DNA of 60,000 nucleotides from Liolophura sinensis (Eukaryota > Mollusca > Polyplacophora > Chitonida > Chitonidae). The stretch lies in contig NC_088306.1 in assembly GCF_032854445.1 (NCBI RefSeq), positions 22,355,764-22,415,763 on the forward strand, written 5' to 3'. Each line of letters starts with the position of its first letter. The first letter of the stretch is position 1. The notes beneath the pieces were generated by a model, which had not been told where the DNA came from, made no database searches, and worked only from the letters and a program-made list of their open reading frames with translations. Positions 13,101 through 22,104 of the stretch are shown here, one piece after another. Position numbers and translations under genes: made by a program.

Positions 13101-16100
13101 ATTAATTAACTATTCCACTTCGAACTGAAAAAGGTTTTAGAACTTTTGTCCTGAATTTCTTGATGCCATGGCCCCTGGATTACGAAGCGACTTGAGTCAA
13201 AATTTCAGTTGTTAAACTTAATCTGTTCCTTTCCGTTAATTTTGGCTGAAATTTGTTTTACAATAACTTACCCTAAATTTACGTTGGCAAGCAATATTTT
13301 GACCTTGTTACCTAAGAAATAACAATTTTAAAGTGATCTGAAATTTTGGCTTATGTGATCCCGGGGCCTTGTTTAACGGCTGACGGAACGAATACTTTTA
13401 ATAGCATAACTTAAACATTCAACTTTCTCACAAAATCTCGTGCTCGTGATTGAATATCACGTTACCTGTTGAATCCTGTCAACAGGGGGCGCCCCACGCT
13501 GGCGGCAGTGTCATACAGTGTCTGGATGTCAGCCGCGTTTTCTGCCGCAGGTTGTTCTGTGAATACCGCTTTACCTGTAACATAAGTATTTATTTAGTGC
13601 TTTACGCAATACACAAGAATATTTCACCTATATTCAGCATTATAGTGAGATGAAACGCGACAGAACCCGGAGGGAACTCAGTATCATCCACAAATTGTTG
13701 GAAGATTTTCCCGTCTAGGAAAGGAGAAGATGCCAGCATAAACTGAATTTGAACTCACAGCGATCGCAGTGGTGGGAGGCTCTTGGGTGGTTGTACTGTT
13801 CTAGTCCCCTAAAATATAGGAGCTAGGAAATTCAGGCTTCCACTCCCACTCCCACTTCCGGTGAATGAGACATTTTTACACAATATGTATAGGGATTGTC
13901 AAGTTTCTGTTGTTTTCGTGGCATCTCGATAATATCATTCACATCCAAACCATTTAATAAAACAGAGCATTAATTTAATTCGACAACTAGGGACACAGAA
14001 TTCACATAGGCAGTGGAGATACGGTTTCATGGATTAAACCTTGCAGCCTTGGTTACGCTTGAATAAATCTGTTATACGTAAAATTCAGCGTAGACTTCTA
14101 GGCATAGCCAGGGCGTACATATCTCTCACGTCAGCTAATCAGAATCGATTATACTTTTTAGCTGTCCTATGACACCTGGAATAAACCAATCAAATGCCGA
14201 TCACTTGTCGTGACCTCGTGACCCCGGAAATGTGTATCAATATATTATTGCTCATTACAGGAGAATTCAGGTCCTCCGACACTAAATATTTATTCCTTTC
14301 ATGTAAAAGTTACAGTGACAATTCGTATCTTACCTTGTCGAAGTGCAGACAGGACGATGTCACGATGCTCCGGTGTGGGTGTCAGAACAAACACAGCCGC
14401 TATGCTGTATAGGAAAATGAAATCATTTTTATCTGTCTCGTTTGTTTCATTTATTTATTTATTTATTAGATTTGTAATCAATAAAGTAGTAGGTTAAATT
14501 CTGTCATTTTCATTTTTCTACTAACTTGTGCAGCGTCCTTAAAATAATTCAACATCGCCACATCGTGTGAATGACAGACCTCTGTTTATTATTTATATTG
14601 CATTCATTCCGCAGCTAAGGAATGTATGAACAACGAAATCATTGCCTAATTTGCATATACTCAAATTTAAGAATACTGGACACTACATCTTGGGTTCTAA
14701 GCATTACGTCAGACTTGTACGTATAGCCTACTTAAAGACAATTGACACTCATAACTCTGGGAAACATTTGCTATATCACTGACCAAAGACTTCAGTTCTA
14801 AGTCCCAGTAGAGAATGGAGGGGAGAAGCACGTGTGGGTTCAATCCCGGCCTTGGGCGAAATTTGTAGACTTCGACGTTCTCGCTGTTCATGTCAGGCCT
14901 ATGACACCAAGCGGTCAACAGCTCTCAATGGCCCATTTGTTCACTGAAGACCGCTTCTACCAGTAAAGCGCGCACGTCTGTTCGTCACCCTTGGAAATGT
15001 TTGGTGGTGATTTGCCAAAGGTTGGTGGTTTACTTACACCACTCCGGTTACGACCACTCATGAAGCAATGGCTATCGTATAAGTGAAAATTCCATAAGTA
15101 CGGTATTAAAATATGAGTATGATTTTGCAATTTTAAATTTCATACCTCGAATCGTCCAGTAGTGATTCTAGATGTTCTGAGGTGTGGAAAGATACTTCCG
15201 TATATAAACTCTTCTGTACTGTCTCGATGGTTTCCAGTTTGTTCTCTACAATCCAACGGAGCTGTATTCGGTGGTTGCTCAGAATGTTAGGGATATGGAC
15301 GCTGGAGGCGATTCCACCGGCACCAACCACACCCACGGAGATTTGGCGAGACTTGGACGAGTTTTGGCGAGATTGATAGGCACTTCCGAAAGTAGTTGAA
15401 AACCCTTCGGTACATAGCAGCTTTCTCACCAAATGCGAGTTTCTAGTTTGAAGCTGGAAACGAATACAAAAACTTTTTTTGTGCATTATTTATTGGACAG
15501 TTAACCTTGAAATCAAAGCAAAGAAAAATGATCAAAAATTCTTCCAAACCCCCATGTTCAAAATGCAAAATATATTCATGTTTAGATAGTGTAAACCTTA
15601 GGCAGTGTCTTAGACAAACATATAGATGTACAGCAAACGCTGGGAACATTCATAAATAGACCAATGGGGTATTTTCGTAATACATAGGTTACTGCCTTTT
15701 TCAAGGATTTACGTCCCTTGACGGCATGTATCCGTTGCTGTTAGCATTTGGAAGCACCATTGTGATGGAATATACTTCAGAACTGAAATAAAAGACAGAT
15801 TCTTTGGAAAGGAAAGTAATCAAAGTATTATGAAAATACGGAATATACACGTAAGGAGTCATAAACGCACCAAGCGATTCAATATAGTAGAGGCTACACA
15901 AGCTATACAAAAGGCCAGGTTATACATTGCATCAGGGTACATATTTATACAACACAGACTATATGCTGTATATGCAGTAGACGAAGCTTCACAACAGGCC
16001 ATGTAGGTTAGACAACAGGGCAGACTACTGTGACAGAACAGCTATACAACAGACCAGTCTATATACAATGGTTAATGACATTAGTCAGTGTGTATGCGTG

Positions 16101-17056
16101 CCAGGGTGTTTTTATGTATGTATGTGTTTAATAGGGTTTCACGTCGTACTTAAGACGTTTTCAGCCTTATGACGACGAGGAGACGTGTGCACATCACGGA
16201 GTCTTCTTGTGGCAGGTCGAGTCAATGCCGCCAAAGTGCTGCCACCACTGAAGTATCATGCCGAAGACGCTAAATATCACACCCCAACTATGCACCCATA
16301 CTGACACCAAGCCAATCAGCAATGTCTCTTTGCTCTAACCTCTCACTGTTGAGTGCCAACTGAGGCATCAAGAAGCACCAGTTTAAAAGCCTTTTGGGTA
16401 GACATAATATGCCACCATCTCTGCCCATATGGAAATTACGTAATACAGCGTGGTTGCGTGGCTTGAAGATTTCAATATGCGAAAAGAAACCTTACCATGG
16501 TTTGTTTTGTGCATATGATATAGCGGTCGGCTTGAGTTGAAGCATTTGCACCTAAAAGTACTTGTACGAATACACGTTACTCTCCATGGACCTGTTCTAA
16601 GAAGCAGTCGCAAACTGCGCCTGGTGCAATTTCCATGACAACATACAGTGAAGAGATAAATCAAAACGGTAAATGCGGTTGGGGCAGCGTTGCGACAGCT
16701 TTGTGCAACAGGACCCAGGTTGTCACATTCACATGATATCTAAAGAGGGAGAAAAATACATGAGAAATATCGACTGGTTTTCGATTCCATATATATGGGT
16801 GAATTCATCTACTAGACTATTGAACATTCGGAAAGGCGTGGAGACTTTTCGGACAGGTAAAATTTACACATCTATGTATATACGTTAAAATAAAAGATTT
16901 GCTTTCTGCATCAAAACTGCAAACATCTTCTGTGCCCATCATTCCATGCATCCACTAAATATTTAGATTTCTCCTTACCTGTAATACATTTCCAACAGCC
17001 TCCGCAACGAAGGTTAAAGACGCCTTGCTTATGTGCACAGGTAAAGTTAATGCCAT
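5996..17056 (-). CDS. Gfo/Idh/MocA-family NAD(P)-dependent oxidoreductase, 8 exons
   Basis: The model joins 16,979-17,056; 15,146-15,453; 14,334-14,404; 13,466-13,574; 11,810-11,937; 9,682-9,920; 8,849-9,014; 5,996-6,126. The total is 1,230 nt, or 409 aa plus stop. All introns are GT-AG and all phases agree. The family oxidises sugars, polyols or related compounds with NAD(P). The Rossmann loop is VGVVGAGGIASS. The usual nucleotide-binding-domain end GKxVFxEKP reads GKAVFTEQP. The C-terminal alpha/beta domain has GFNRRYDPSY, then SDIAVHDFDF with the D-x3-H pair found in inositol dehydrogenase-like members, then LFGSQGM and a final helix (EAAVESYKQNK) typical of the family. The N-terminus is basic and could be an organelle presequence (inference). 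Substrate cannot be told from sequence. Exons 2-8 are very secure; exon 1 is less so. Confidence 0.9.
6200..6272 (-). mobile_element. SINE-1 head fragment
   Basis: Contains CATGAGCTGGACTTGAACTC and the following ACAACGACCGCATTGG of the SINE-1 head, in minus orientation. The body and tail are missing. Confidence 0.75.
6432..6571. repeat. Short hairpin element sharing its arm with a longer inverted repeat
   Basis: GGTGTTTGTTGTGTAGCCCA at 6,436 pairs with the inverse word at 6,543-6,570 with a few mismatches. The pair encloses about 80 bp. Confidence 0.7.
6544..6604 (+). repeat. Left arm of a 61-bp perfect inverted repeat
   Basis: Starts AGTATCGGGTTACACAACAA and ends CTATTCTATCATTGAGG. It is the exact reverse complement of 7,423-7,483 (61 of 61 by eye). 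Confidence 0.95.
6740..6925. repeat. Degenerate A-rich tandem repeat
   Basis: The words GACATGGTGAAA, TTTTGGAAGAGAAAA and AATTTGGAAAAGAAAA recur at irregular spacing. Purine-rich on the plus strand. Confidence 0.5.
7144..7196. repeat. (TA)n microsatellite
   Basis: Pure TA run between the 61-bp inverted arms. Confidence 0.95.
7423..7483 (-). repeat. Right arm of the 61-bp perfect inverted repeat
   Basis: Mirror of 6,544-6,604. The arms are 818 bp apart, inside the last intron of the oxidoreductase. Confidence 0.95.
7484..8550. other. Intron sequence, nothing specific
   Basis: Part of the last oxidoreductase intron. No exon-like or repeat-like structure was recognised. Confidence 0.5.
8551..8812 (+). 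mobile_element. SINE-1, full length
   Basis: The head is GACCCCGTAGCTCAGTTGG (A box), the B box is GAGTTCAAGTCC, and the tail is CAAATAAATAAATAAATAAA. It sits in the last intron, about 35 bp from exon 7. Confidence 0.93.
8849..9014 (-). CDS. Oxidoreductase exon 7
   Basis: 166 nt. It starts LFGSQGMGSFDNPP and ends HFLDCVE in phase 1. Acceptor TTCCCTTTCAG, donor GTCCGT (weak but GT). Confidence 0.92.
9202..9474 (-). mobile_element. SINE-1, full length, with 13-bp target duplication
   Basis: Complete minus-strand copy. AACTTTCTGTAAG flanks it at 9,189-9,201 and 9,475-9,487, proving recent retrotransposition. It lies in the intron between exons 6 and 7. Confidence 0.96.
9682..9920 (-). CDS. Oxidoreductase exon 6: D-x3-H motif
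   Basis: 239 nt. It contains SDIAVHDFDFMAWIM, where Asp and His are the conserved pair of this family, and ends GHDFRVE in phase 0. Acceptor CATCTCACAG, donor GTGTGT. Confidence 0.93.
9921..11536. other. Intron sequence, nothing specific
   Basis: Oxidoreductase intron 5. AT-rich, with no recognisable element. Confidence 0.5.
11537..11793. mobile_element. Palindromic MITE, family M, copy 2 (best preserved)
   Basis: A 257-bp near-palindrome. The left end is CACTCAAAAAATTAATCCG and the right end is its inverse CAGATTAATTTTTTGAGTG. Inner words also pair: GTCTGAGTGATGCCAGAATG with ATTCTTGCATCGCTCAGAC. No coding capacity. It ends 11 bp from the donor of oxidoreductase exon 5. Confidence 0.9.
11810..11937 (-). 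CDS. Oxidoreductase exon 5
   Basis: 128 nt. It completes NRRYDPSYRHVYDCYKDGQL and continues to SHELMPTM. Acceptor TGTATTTTCAG, donor GTAAGC. The right end of a MITE lies 16 bp from this exon, just beyond the donor. Confidence 0.92.
11955..12145 (-). mobile_element. SINE-1, degenerate
   Basis: Minus-strand copy with a damaged tail (TTTTACTTGGTACTCAAC) and truncated head, ending CAAAGCGACCGCATGGG. Directly abutted by a second copy. Confidence 0.8.
12146..12393 (-). mobile_element. SINE-1, degenerate, tandem neighbour
   Basis: Starts TTGATTGATTGATTGGTGTT. It has an internal deletion of the GGTGGAAACC region and a diverged head ending CTAAAGCCTGGAGG. Confidence 0.8.
12394..13465. other. Intron sequence, nothing specific
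   Basis: Oxidoreductase intron between exons 4 and 5. No recognisable structure. Confidence 0.5.
13466..13574 (-). CDS. Oxidoreductase exon 4: EKP motif altered to EQP
   Basis: 109 nt. It starts GKAVFTEQPAAENAADIQTL and ends LLTGFN plus the first two bases of Arg. The codon at the usual Lys is CAA (Gln). Donor GTAACG. Confidence 0.92.
13588..13802 (-). mobile_element. SINE-1, old and degenerate
   Basis: The tail TTTATTTAGTGCTTTACGCA, body AAGAATATTTCACCTATA and head TTGAACTCACAGCGATCGC are recognisable with many substitutions. Confidence 0.75.
14334..14404 (-). CDS. Oxidoreductase exon 3
   Basis: 71 nt. It reads IAAVFVLTPTPEHRDIVLSA plus LRQ. This is the family's strand and 'TPxxxH' segment, which contacts the nicotinamide side. 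Acceptor CCTATACAG, donor GTAAGA. Confidence 0.92.
14405..15061. other. Intron sequence, nothing specific
   Basis: Between oxidoreductase exons 2 and 3. A short TTTA run lies at 14,449-14,468. Confidence 0.5.
15062..15116 (+). mobile_element. SINE-1 tail fragment
   Basis: CTATCGTATAAGTGAAAATT and AGTACGGTATTAAAA match the 3' part of SINE-1. It lies 30 bp from the exon 2 donor. Confidence 0.6.
15146..15453 (-). CDS. Oxidoreductase exon 2: Rossmann start
   Basis: 308 nt, phase 0 in and phase 2 out (TCGAG|GTATGA). After a basic leader it carries SVGVVGAGGIASSVHIPNIL, the glycine-rich nucleotide-binding loop, followed by a strand and helix up to LLDDS. Confidence 0.9.
15454..16117. other. Intron 1 sequence, nothing specific
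   Basis: Holds the alternative upstream start at 15,486. No repeat was recognised. Confidence 0.5.
16118..16375 (-). mobile_element. SINE-3, degenerate
   Basis: Minus-strand copy. TTTCACGTCGTACTTAAGAC, CCTTATGACGACGAGGAGAC, CTTCTTGTGGCAGG and GAAGTATCATGCCGAAGAC match the SINE-3 body also seen at 19.2 and 57.1 kb. Confidence 0.8.
16979..17056 (-). CDS. Oxidoreductase exon 1 (26 codons, phase 0 out)
   Basis: ATG at 17,056-17,054 in context GTCGCGATGG. It reads MALTLPVHISKASLTFVAEA plus VGNVLQ, then donor GTAAGG. The phase fits the exon 2 acceptor at 15,454-15,456. The alternative is a start in an extended exon 2 at 15,486 (MHKKSF...), giving 394 aa. I prefer this exon because TTCGTTTCCAG just upstream of exon 2 looks like a true acceptor and a GC-rich promoter-like stretch precedes this ATG. 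Confidence 0.55.
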
Positions 17057-17424
17057 CGCGACTATAGTACTTTTCCCCCGCCCCTTGTCTATAATACAGT
17101 AAGCGGCGCGGTACAGAAGCGTATATTCTGTGTGCAGTTCCTCCAGTTACCCGTAACGGTAATTTTTATATGTGCTTATATTTTTGGTTTATTAATAACT
17201 CATGACTGCACCAAGTCGACTTTTCTGCACGTAATATATGTCAGTGGTATCATACTAGTATAACATTCAGCCATGCGTGTAGCACGTGGTGTGAGCTGAG
17301 CAGATGCGAGGTAAATTGTTAAAAAGCGTAAAATGGTCTAATTAAGTAAGGCTCCGCAGAGCAGACGGAAGACTGTGCATCTACAGGTTAAAAATATGTG
17401 TTTTCGTGTACAAGCACAGCCCCA
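17057..17424. other. Upstream region of the oxidoreductase
   Basis: Contains the GC box noted separately. Nothing else was recognised. Confidence 0.4.
17075..17097 (-). promoter_or_regulatory. Possible core promoter of the oxidoreductase
   Basis: Upstream of the exon 1 ATG on the minus strand lies TATTATAG followed by GGGGCGGGGG, a TATA-like word and a GC box. Spacing to the ATG would give a very short leader. Motif-level evidence only. Confidence 0.25.
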
Positions 17425-17572
17425 GGAGCCTTCATGGCCTGGTGGTTAGCGTGCATGCGCGGTATAATGACCCAAGAGCCCTACCCACCAACCCCTTCCA
17501 AGGGGTTGCTGTGAGTTCAAGTCCAGCTCATATTGGCTTCCTCTCCGGTCGAATGTTGGAAGATCTGAGAGG
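17425..17572 (+). mobile_element. SINE-1 head fragment
   Basis: CCTTCATGGCCTGGTGGTTA (A-box region), GAGTTCAAGTCCAGCTCA (B box) and CTTCCTCTCCGGTCG are present. The 3' half is absent. A GGGTTGCTGTG-containing insertion expands the region between the boxes. Confidence 0.8.
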
Positions 17573-18689
17573 ATTTTCATGAGTTATTTGATTGGCCGTA
17601 CATTAGAAAATTTCCTTTTTAAGTAAGAATAAACCGGGCACAGTCCGAGAGTGTTAATAACTGTAATCATGTGAAATGTTTACATACACATTCTTGTACA
17701 CAGTGGGTAATTTTACATGTTTACATAGTAAACACTTTATACGCATTCTACACTAAAAAAAAAACCAAAAAAAACAGAGCCTCGTTAGATGGACTGTTTG
17801 TCTTCATTGAAAACATCCACCACATTACTATATATGGACACCTCATATTTTTAACTGTAATAAACACATCTCAATATTTATTAAACATAATTTCTTCCTA
17901 TCTCTGAGATAAGATGGCCATTTCTCTGCTTAGCTTCCAAAATAATCGCTCTGAATTGTAACATTGACTAACCTGCTGAGAAAACAAGCTTACTGTAATT
18001 CTTCTTGTTTTTGGGACACCTGATCTGTAGCAGCAGTAATTAGTTTCTTTTTTCCACATTTTTAGTCCATCTAACGAATAATATATTTATGTCTTTACTT
18101 CCCCCCCCCCCAAAACTGGGAGAGAAATCTACATGTAATTCTTTGCTTTCAACACTAATGATTTCTAAACGAATTAGGGCCCTTACATTTCGCTATAAAC
18201 ATTACTTTAAAAAGCGCTCAAGAAAACAGCATCTGAGACATGGTCAGGCCTGGGCTTGAACCCGGGTCTAACACTTGGGATCGTTGTAAACGTTGTTACT
18301 GTCTGAGGTGTTAGATACCTCACAAAACCCTCATGAAAACAAGCGTCCGGGGCATGACCAAACTTGGGCTTGAACTCTGGTCTACTGCTAGCGAAATAAA
18401 CCTGTAACCAGCGTTCTGTGTTTTACTACATGTATATATAAGGTACAAGTAACAGTGGAAGTATTGTTCATTGTACAAGAACAGTTGGTTCTCAGTGATT
18501 GCACAGATAGAGGAACTCTTTTAAACTGAACCGAGAGACTGTTAGTGTGGGCCGGACACAAGCATTTTTCTGTAAATAATTTCTATCCATGTATATGTAT
18601 ACGTCTTTCTGTTGGTTCAGTATGAAGTATGTTTCTTATTAAAGCTTTCTAACTGGGGCACACTGTTGCTATGGCAACACATTACAGAA
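17573..18689. other. No gene seen; two tRNA-like B-box relics
   Basis: GGGCTTGAACCCGGGTCT at about 18,252 and GGGCTTGAACTCTGGTCT at about 18,367 are inverse B-box words in similar contexts (GACATGGTCAGGCC and GGCATGACCAAAC). They suggest two minus-strand SINE head relics. A poly-C tract lies at 18,101-18,112. Confidence 0.45.
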
Positions 18690-18748
18690 GTGCTAAATAT
18701 TCTTGAGTATACGGTGTAAAACAGCAATCAAATAAATAAATAAATACA
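18690..18748 (+). mobile_element. SINE-1 tail fragment
   Basis: AATATTCTTGAGTATACGGTG followed by AAACAGCAATCAAATAAATA is the SINE-1 3' end only. Confidence 0.75.
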
Positions 18749-18949
18749 CAAGTGTTAACGATTGATCTTCAACTGACCATTTATACCCTTTAAAAATTCG
18801 GATTTCAGTTAAAGTGTAACTTACATCAATCAGTACGTGATATTCATTTGGTTTTAGTAGTTTTGGTAGTTTCACTAAGTTACAGTATTAACTATATCTA
18901 AGTCATGATAATGCTGGTTTTAACTGCATGCATATGTATGTATGTGTGC

Positions 18950-19230
<281 letters not shown>

Positions 19231-19460
19231 CTTCGGGTTTTACCTCGTACTAAGCAATTTTTCAGTCATATGACGACAAGGACCCAGAAGGTGTGCGTAG
19301 ATATAATCTGTCTTCTTGTGGCAGGGAGAGTCCGCGATGGATTGAAGTATCATGCAGAAGACACCAGACGTGACACCCAACGCATTCACATTATACTGGC
19401 ACCTGGCCGAACAGTCCTGTTGTATGACCAGCCCCGGGTTGTCAGAGGACTGGTTGGCCC
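19231..19460 (-). mobile_element. SINE-3 copy, left half of a facing pair
   Basis: Reads GGGTTTTACCTCGTACTAAG, then CAGTCATATGACGACAAGG, in minus orientation. It is joined to an inverted copy at about 19,460. Confidence 0.75.
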
Positions 19461-19665
19461 GGTGTCAGTGTAATGTGACTGGGTTGGGTGTTATTGCCTT
19501 GTGTCTTCGGCAGTACTTTGGTGGTATGGGCTCGCCTTGTGACTACAAGACACGGTATATGTACACACAACTAATGACTCCTTGTCGTCGTATGATTAAA
19601 CATTCTAAACGTCTAAAGTACGACGTTAAACCACGAGCGATCATTCATTCATTCAGCATGGAGTC
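19461..19665 (+). mobile_element. SINE-3 copy, right half of a facing pair
   Basis: CGGCAGTACTTTGGTGGTAT, CTTGTCGTCGTATGATTAAA and AGTACGACGTTAAACCACGA match the plus-strand SINE-3 3' half. It forms a large imperfect palindrome with the preceding copy. Confidence 0.75.
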
Positions 19666-20117
19666 AGAATGCAGCTGAGCGACTGCCTGTTTTTTGTTGT
19701 ACTCTAAACATGTACGCGCCAGAAACTTTCGAACTTTCCATCAGGAGATTAATTTCAGCAATAATTCATCAATTTCTAAGTGTGGCGAGTTTTAACCAAG
19801 AAAATACTTAGATATTTATTCATAAACTTTTTACCGGATACTGTTCCAGTAAAGTCTAACACCAGCCATATTCCTGTATATTGACTTCAGTACAACACAC
19901 ACATTATCACCCAAGATATTGCATGTGTGAGCAGTGAAAAAGCACAGTTGGAATATGTAAATTACATAGTTTCATACGTCGAAAGCTTACCTCCCTCTTT
20001 GTTTTCACATTAGAACCGCCCGACTTTACACTTCGGAATGGTACAAGTATTCTAATGTGTGTAGGAGTGAAGGCTAAATTTAAATTAATTCATAATTCAA
20101 CAAAATAATAAGTTTTT
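19666..20117. other. No gene seen
   Basis: AT-rich, no recognisable structure. Confidence 0.5.
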
Positions 20118-20490
20118 AAATCATGCCGTCAGTCAGCTGATCATCGATTATTCTGTCAATCAGAAAATCATCGACCATTCCGTCAATCAACAAATCATCG
20201 ATCACTCTGTCAATCAGTAAATCATCGACCATTTCGTCAATCAGCAAATTATCGATCATTCCATCAATCAGCAAATCATCGACCATTCCATCATGCAGCA
20301 ATTCATCGATCATTCTGTCAATCAGGAAATCATCGACCATTCCCTCAATAAACAAATCATCCCTCACTCTGTCAATCAGTAAATCATCGACCATTTCGTC
20401 AATCAGCAAATTATCGATCAGTCCATCAATCAGGAAATCATCGCTCATTCCATCAATCAGCAATTCATAGATCATTCCTTCGATAAGCGT
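20118..20490. repeat. 27-bp minisatellite, about 14 copies
   Basis: The unit has the form ATCATCGACCATTCCATCAA plus TCAGCAA. The period is a multiple of three, so one minus frame (20,116-20,520, 134 codons) stays open as an acidic nonapeptide repeat such as DDLLIDGMV. There is no domain, splice context or upstream ATG evidence for a gene. Confidence 0.92.
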
Positions 20491-20520
20491 ACTTTGTATT
20501 GGAATGTACGTCAACGCCAA

Positions 20521-21336
20521 ATTTTATTACATATCAAATCATGAATTTTACACTGTAATAATGTTGTAATAATGGTGTATTTCAACAGCCAAATGTGCTG
20601 TCAGCTGAACTGTAAATTTCCAGATTAGTACAATGCTTTTGTAGATCTACTACAATTATCTTTGCAAAGTATTTACAGTATTGTTTCTCTTTCGTGAAAT
20701 ACAGCAAAATGTTATCTATTGCATGCATAAAGAGATGTGTTCTATTTCTCTGATTTAAGGCTGTAGGATATTTCATATCAAACTATGGATGGTTACATTT
20801 TACTAACAACTGTTTTATGTCTCCGGTGATGCTGCTGTTTGTTACACCTGGAAGGTAAACCTAGAGCAGTGACAATTACTGCTATATGTGTACATCTGTG
20901 AGGCTTCCTGCCCAGACAACATTACCACTTATACATGGTACGTCACACATTTTTTTAAAAATATTTGAAAACACGGACAAAAGCTAAAAGAAAACAGACG
21001 TCATCCAAAATAATTTCCAGAAATTAAATTACTTGATAAAATTGGAAATTGCTCTTTAAGAGTTCACAGTTATAACTTGCAAAATAAACCAGATTTAAAA
21101 TAGAAGTGAAACAAGATTATACCAACCAGAGGACGCAACTTATTTATTACCAGGAGTAAATGAAGAAACCATTTAACACAAAAAATCGAGTAATCATTCA
21201 TGTTCATGACGAAGTCCCGGTCCCATACTTACATTATATAACATACAGTACAAAAATTCCACTTAATTCATCTCAAATTTGAAAAAGACACAACGACAGC
21301 ATCTATTTACAAAATTCCACAAACCTTAGTACTTAA
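20521..21336. other. No gene seen
   Basis: AT-rich sequence without recognised elements. Confidence 0.5.
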
Positions 21337-21349
21337 TGCTAAGTATTTA

Positions 21350-21721
21350 GTGAGTGAGTGAGTGAGTGCTTGGGGTTTAACGTCGTACTCAACAATTTTT
21401 CAGTCATATGACGACGAAGAAATCATTAGGGTGCATGCACGTGTAATGTGCCTCCTTGTTGCAGGACGGATTTCCACCGCTCTTTTATTTAGTGCTGCAT
21501 CACTGAGACGACTTACCGAAGGCAAGTAAGCCTTGCCCCGCCCGAGCCATTATACTGATACGGGTCAACCAGTCGTTGCACTATCCCCTTCATGCTGAAC
21601 GCCAAGCGAGGAAGTTACAACTTCCTCTTTTAAAGTCTTAGGTGTGACTCGACCAAGGATTGATCCTGGATCTACCGGTCCCGGAGCGGACGCTCTACCA
21701 ATTGTGCTATCCGGGCCGGTG
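21350..21721 (-). mobile_element. SINE-2 (tRNA-derived), full length, with 13-bp target duplication
   Basis: Minus-strand copy. The tRNA-like head at the right reads CCGGATAGCACAATTGGTAG on the minus strand, with a B box GGATCAATCC. The tail at the left is a (GTGA)n run after AACGTCGTACTCAACAATTT. TGCTAAGTATTTA occurs at 21,337-21,349 and 21,722-21,734. Confidence 0.96.
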
Positions 21722-21880
21722 TGCTAAGTATTTAAAATAGAACGCAACAGTCATTTACCACGCGTCAAACCTCTAAATCGACAAATCAAACTAATTCAAA
21801 ATAACAATACGCATGTTAAACCCAGCCAACCCTAAGATACTTTAAAAGTGATCTTAGTATTGCATAAGATTGTTTATATA

Positions 21881-22104
21881 TTAGAATATTTCTGTTAATT
21901 TCATAACAATCCAATCTTTTCCGTCAGATTTAATAAATCCCTCGAATTCCAACCCCGTGCAAGATCTCTCTTTGATGTTGAAGGCAGCAAACGCACATTT
22001 AGTCATTAAACTCTCACACAGTCTAATACAATACAGTTGGTTGCGTGCATCAGAAATCCAGCTTACAGTTTCAATATCCTTTCTTCCCTTGAGAACAGTG
22101 TAAA
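21881..22104 (-). CDS. Terminal exon: PAN/apple-like domain
   Basis: Acceptor TTTTGGTATTGCAG, phase 1 in, TAA stop. After YTVLKGRKDIETVSW it reads QLYCIRLCESLMTKCAFAAF and then ERSCTGLEFEGF, ending DWIVMKLTEIF. Four cysteines (C-x3-C, then C-x5 or more to C) and the closing tryptophan-containing strand fit a PAN/apple domain, a disulphide-bonded extracellular module binding protein or carbohydrate. The first codons and the acceptor lie in the edge monomer of the adjoining 23-bp minisatellite. Confidence 0.75.

Noticed and set aside
15454-15486. Start of the oxidoreductase at MHKKSF
   Set aside because: Possible, but TTCGTTTCCAG inside it looks like an acceptor, and a phase-matched first exon with a promoter-like stretch exists at 16,979-17,056. 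Kept as an alternative.
16383-16664. 93-codon minus frame rich in Arg and Cys
   Set aside because: Lies in oxidoreductase intron 1, with no motif and no fitting splice sites.
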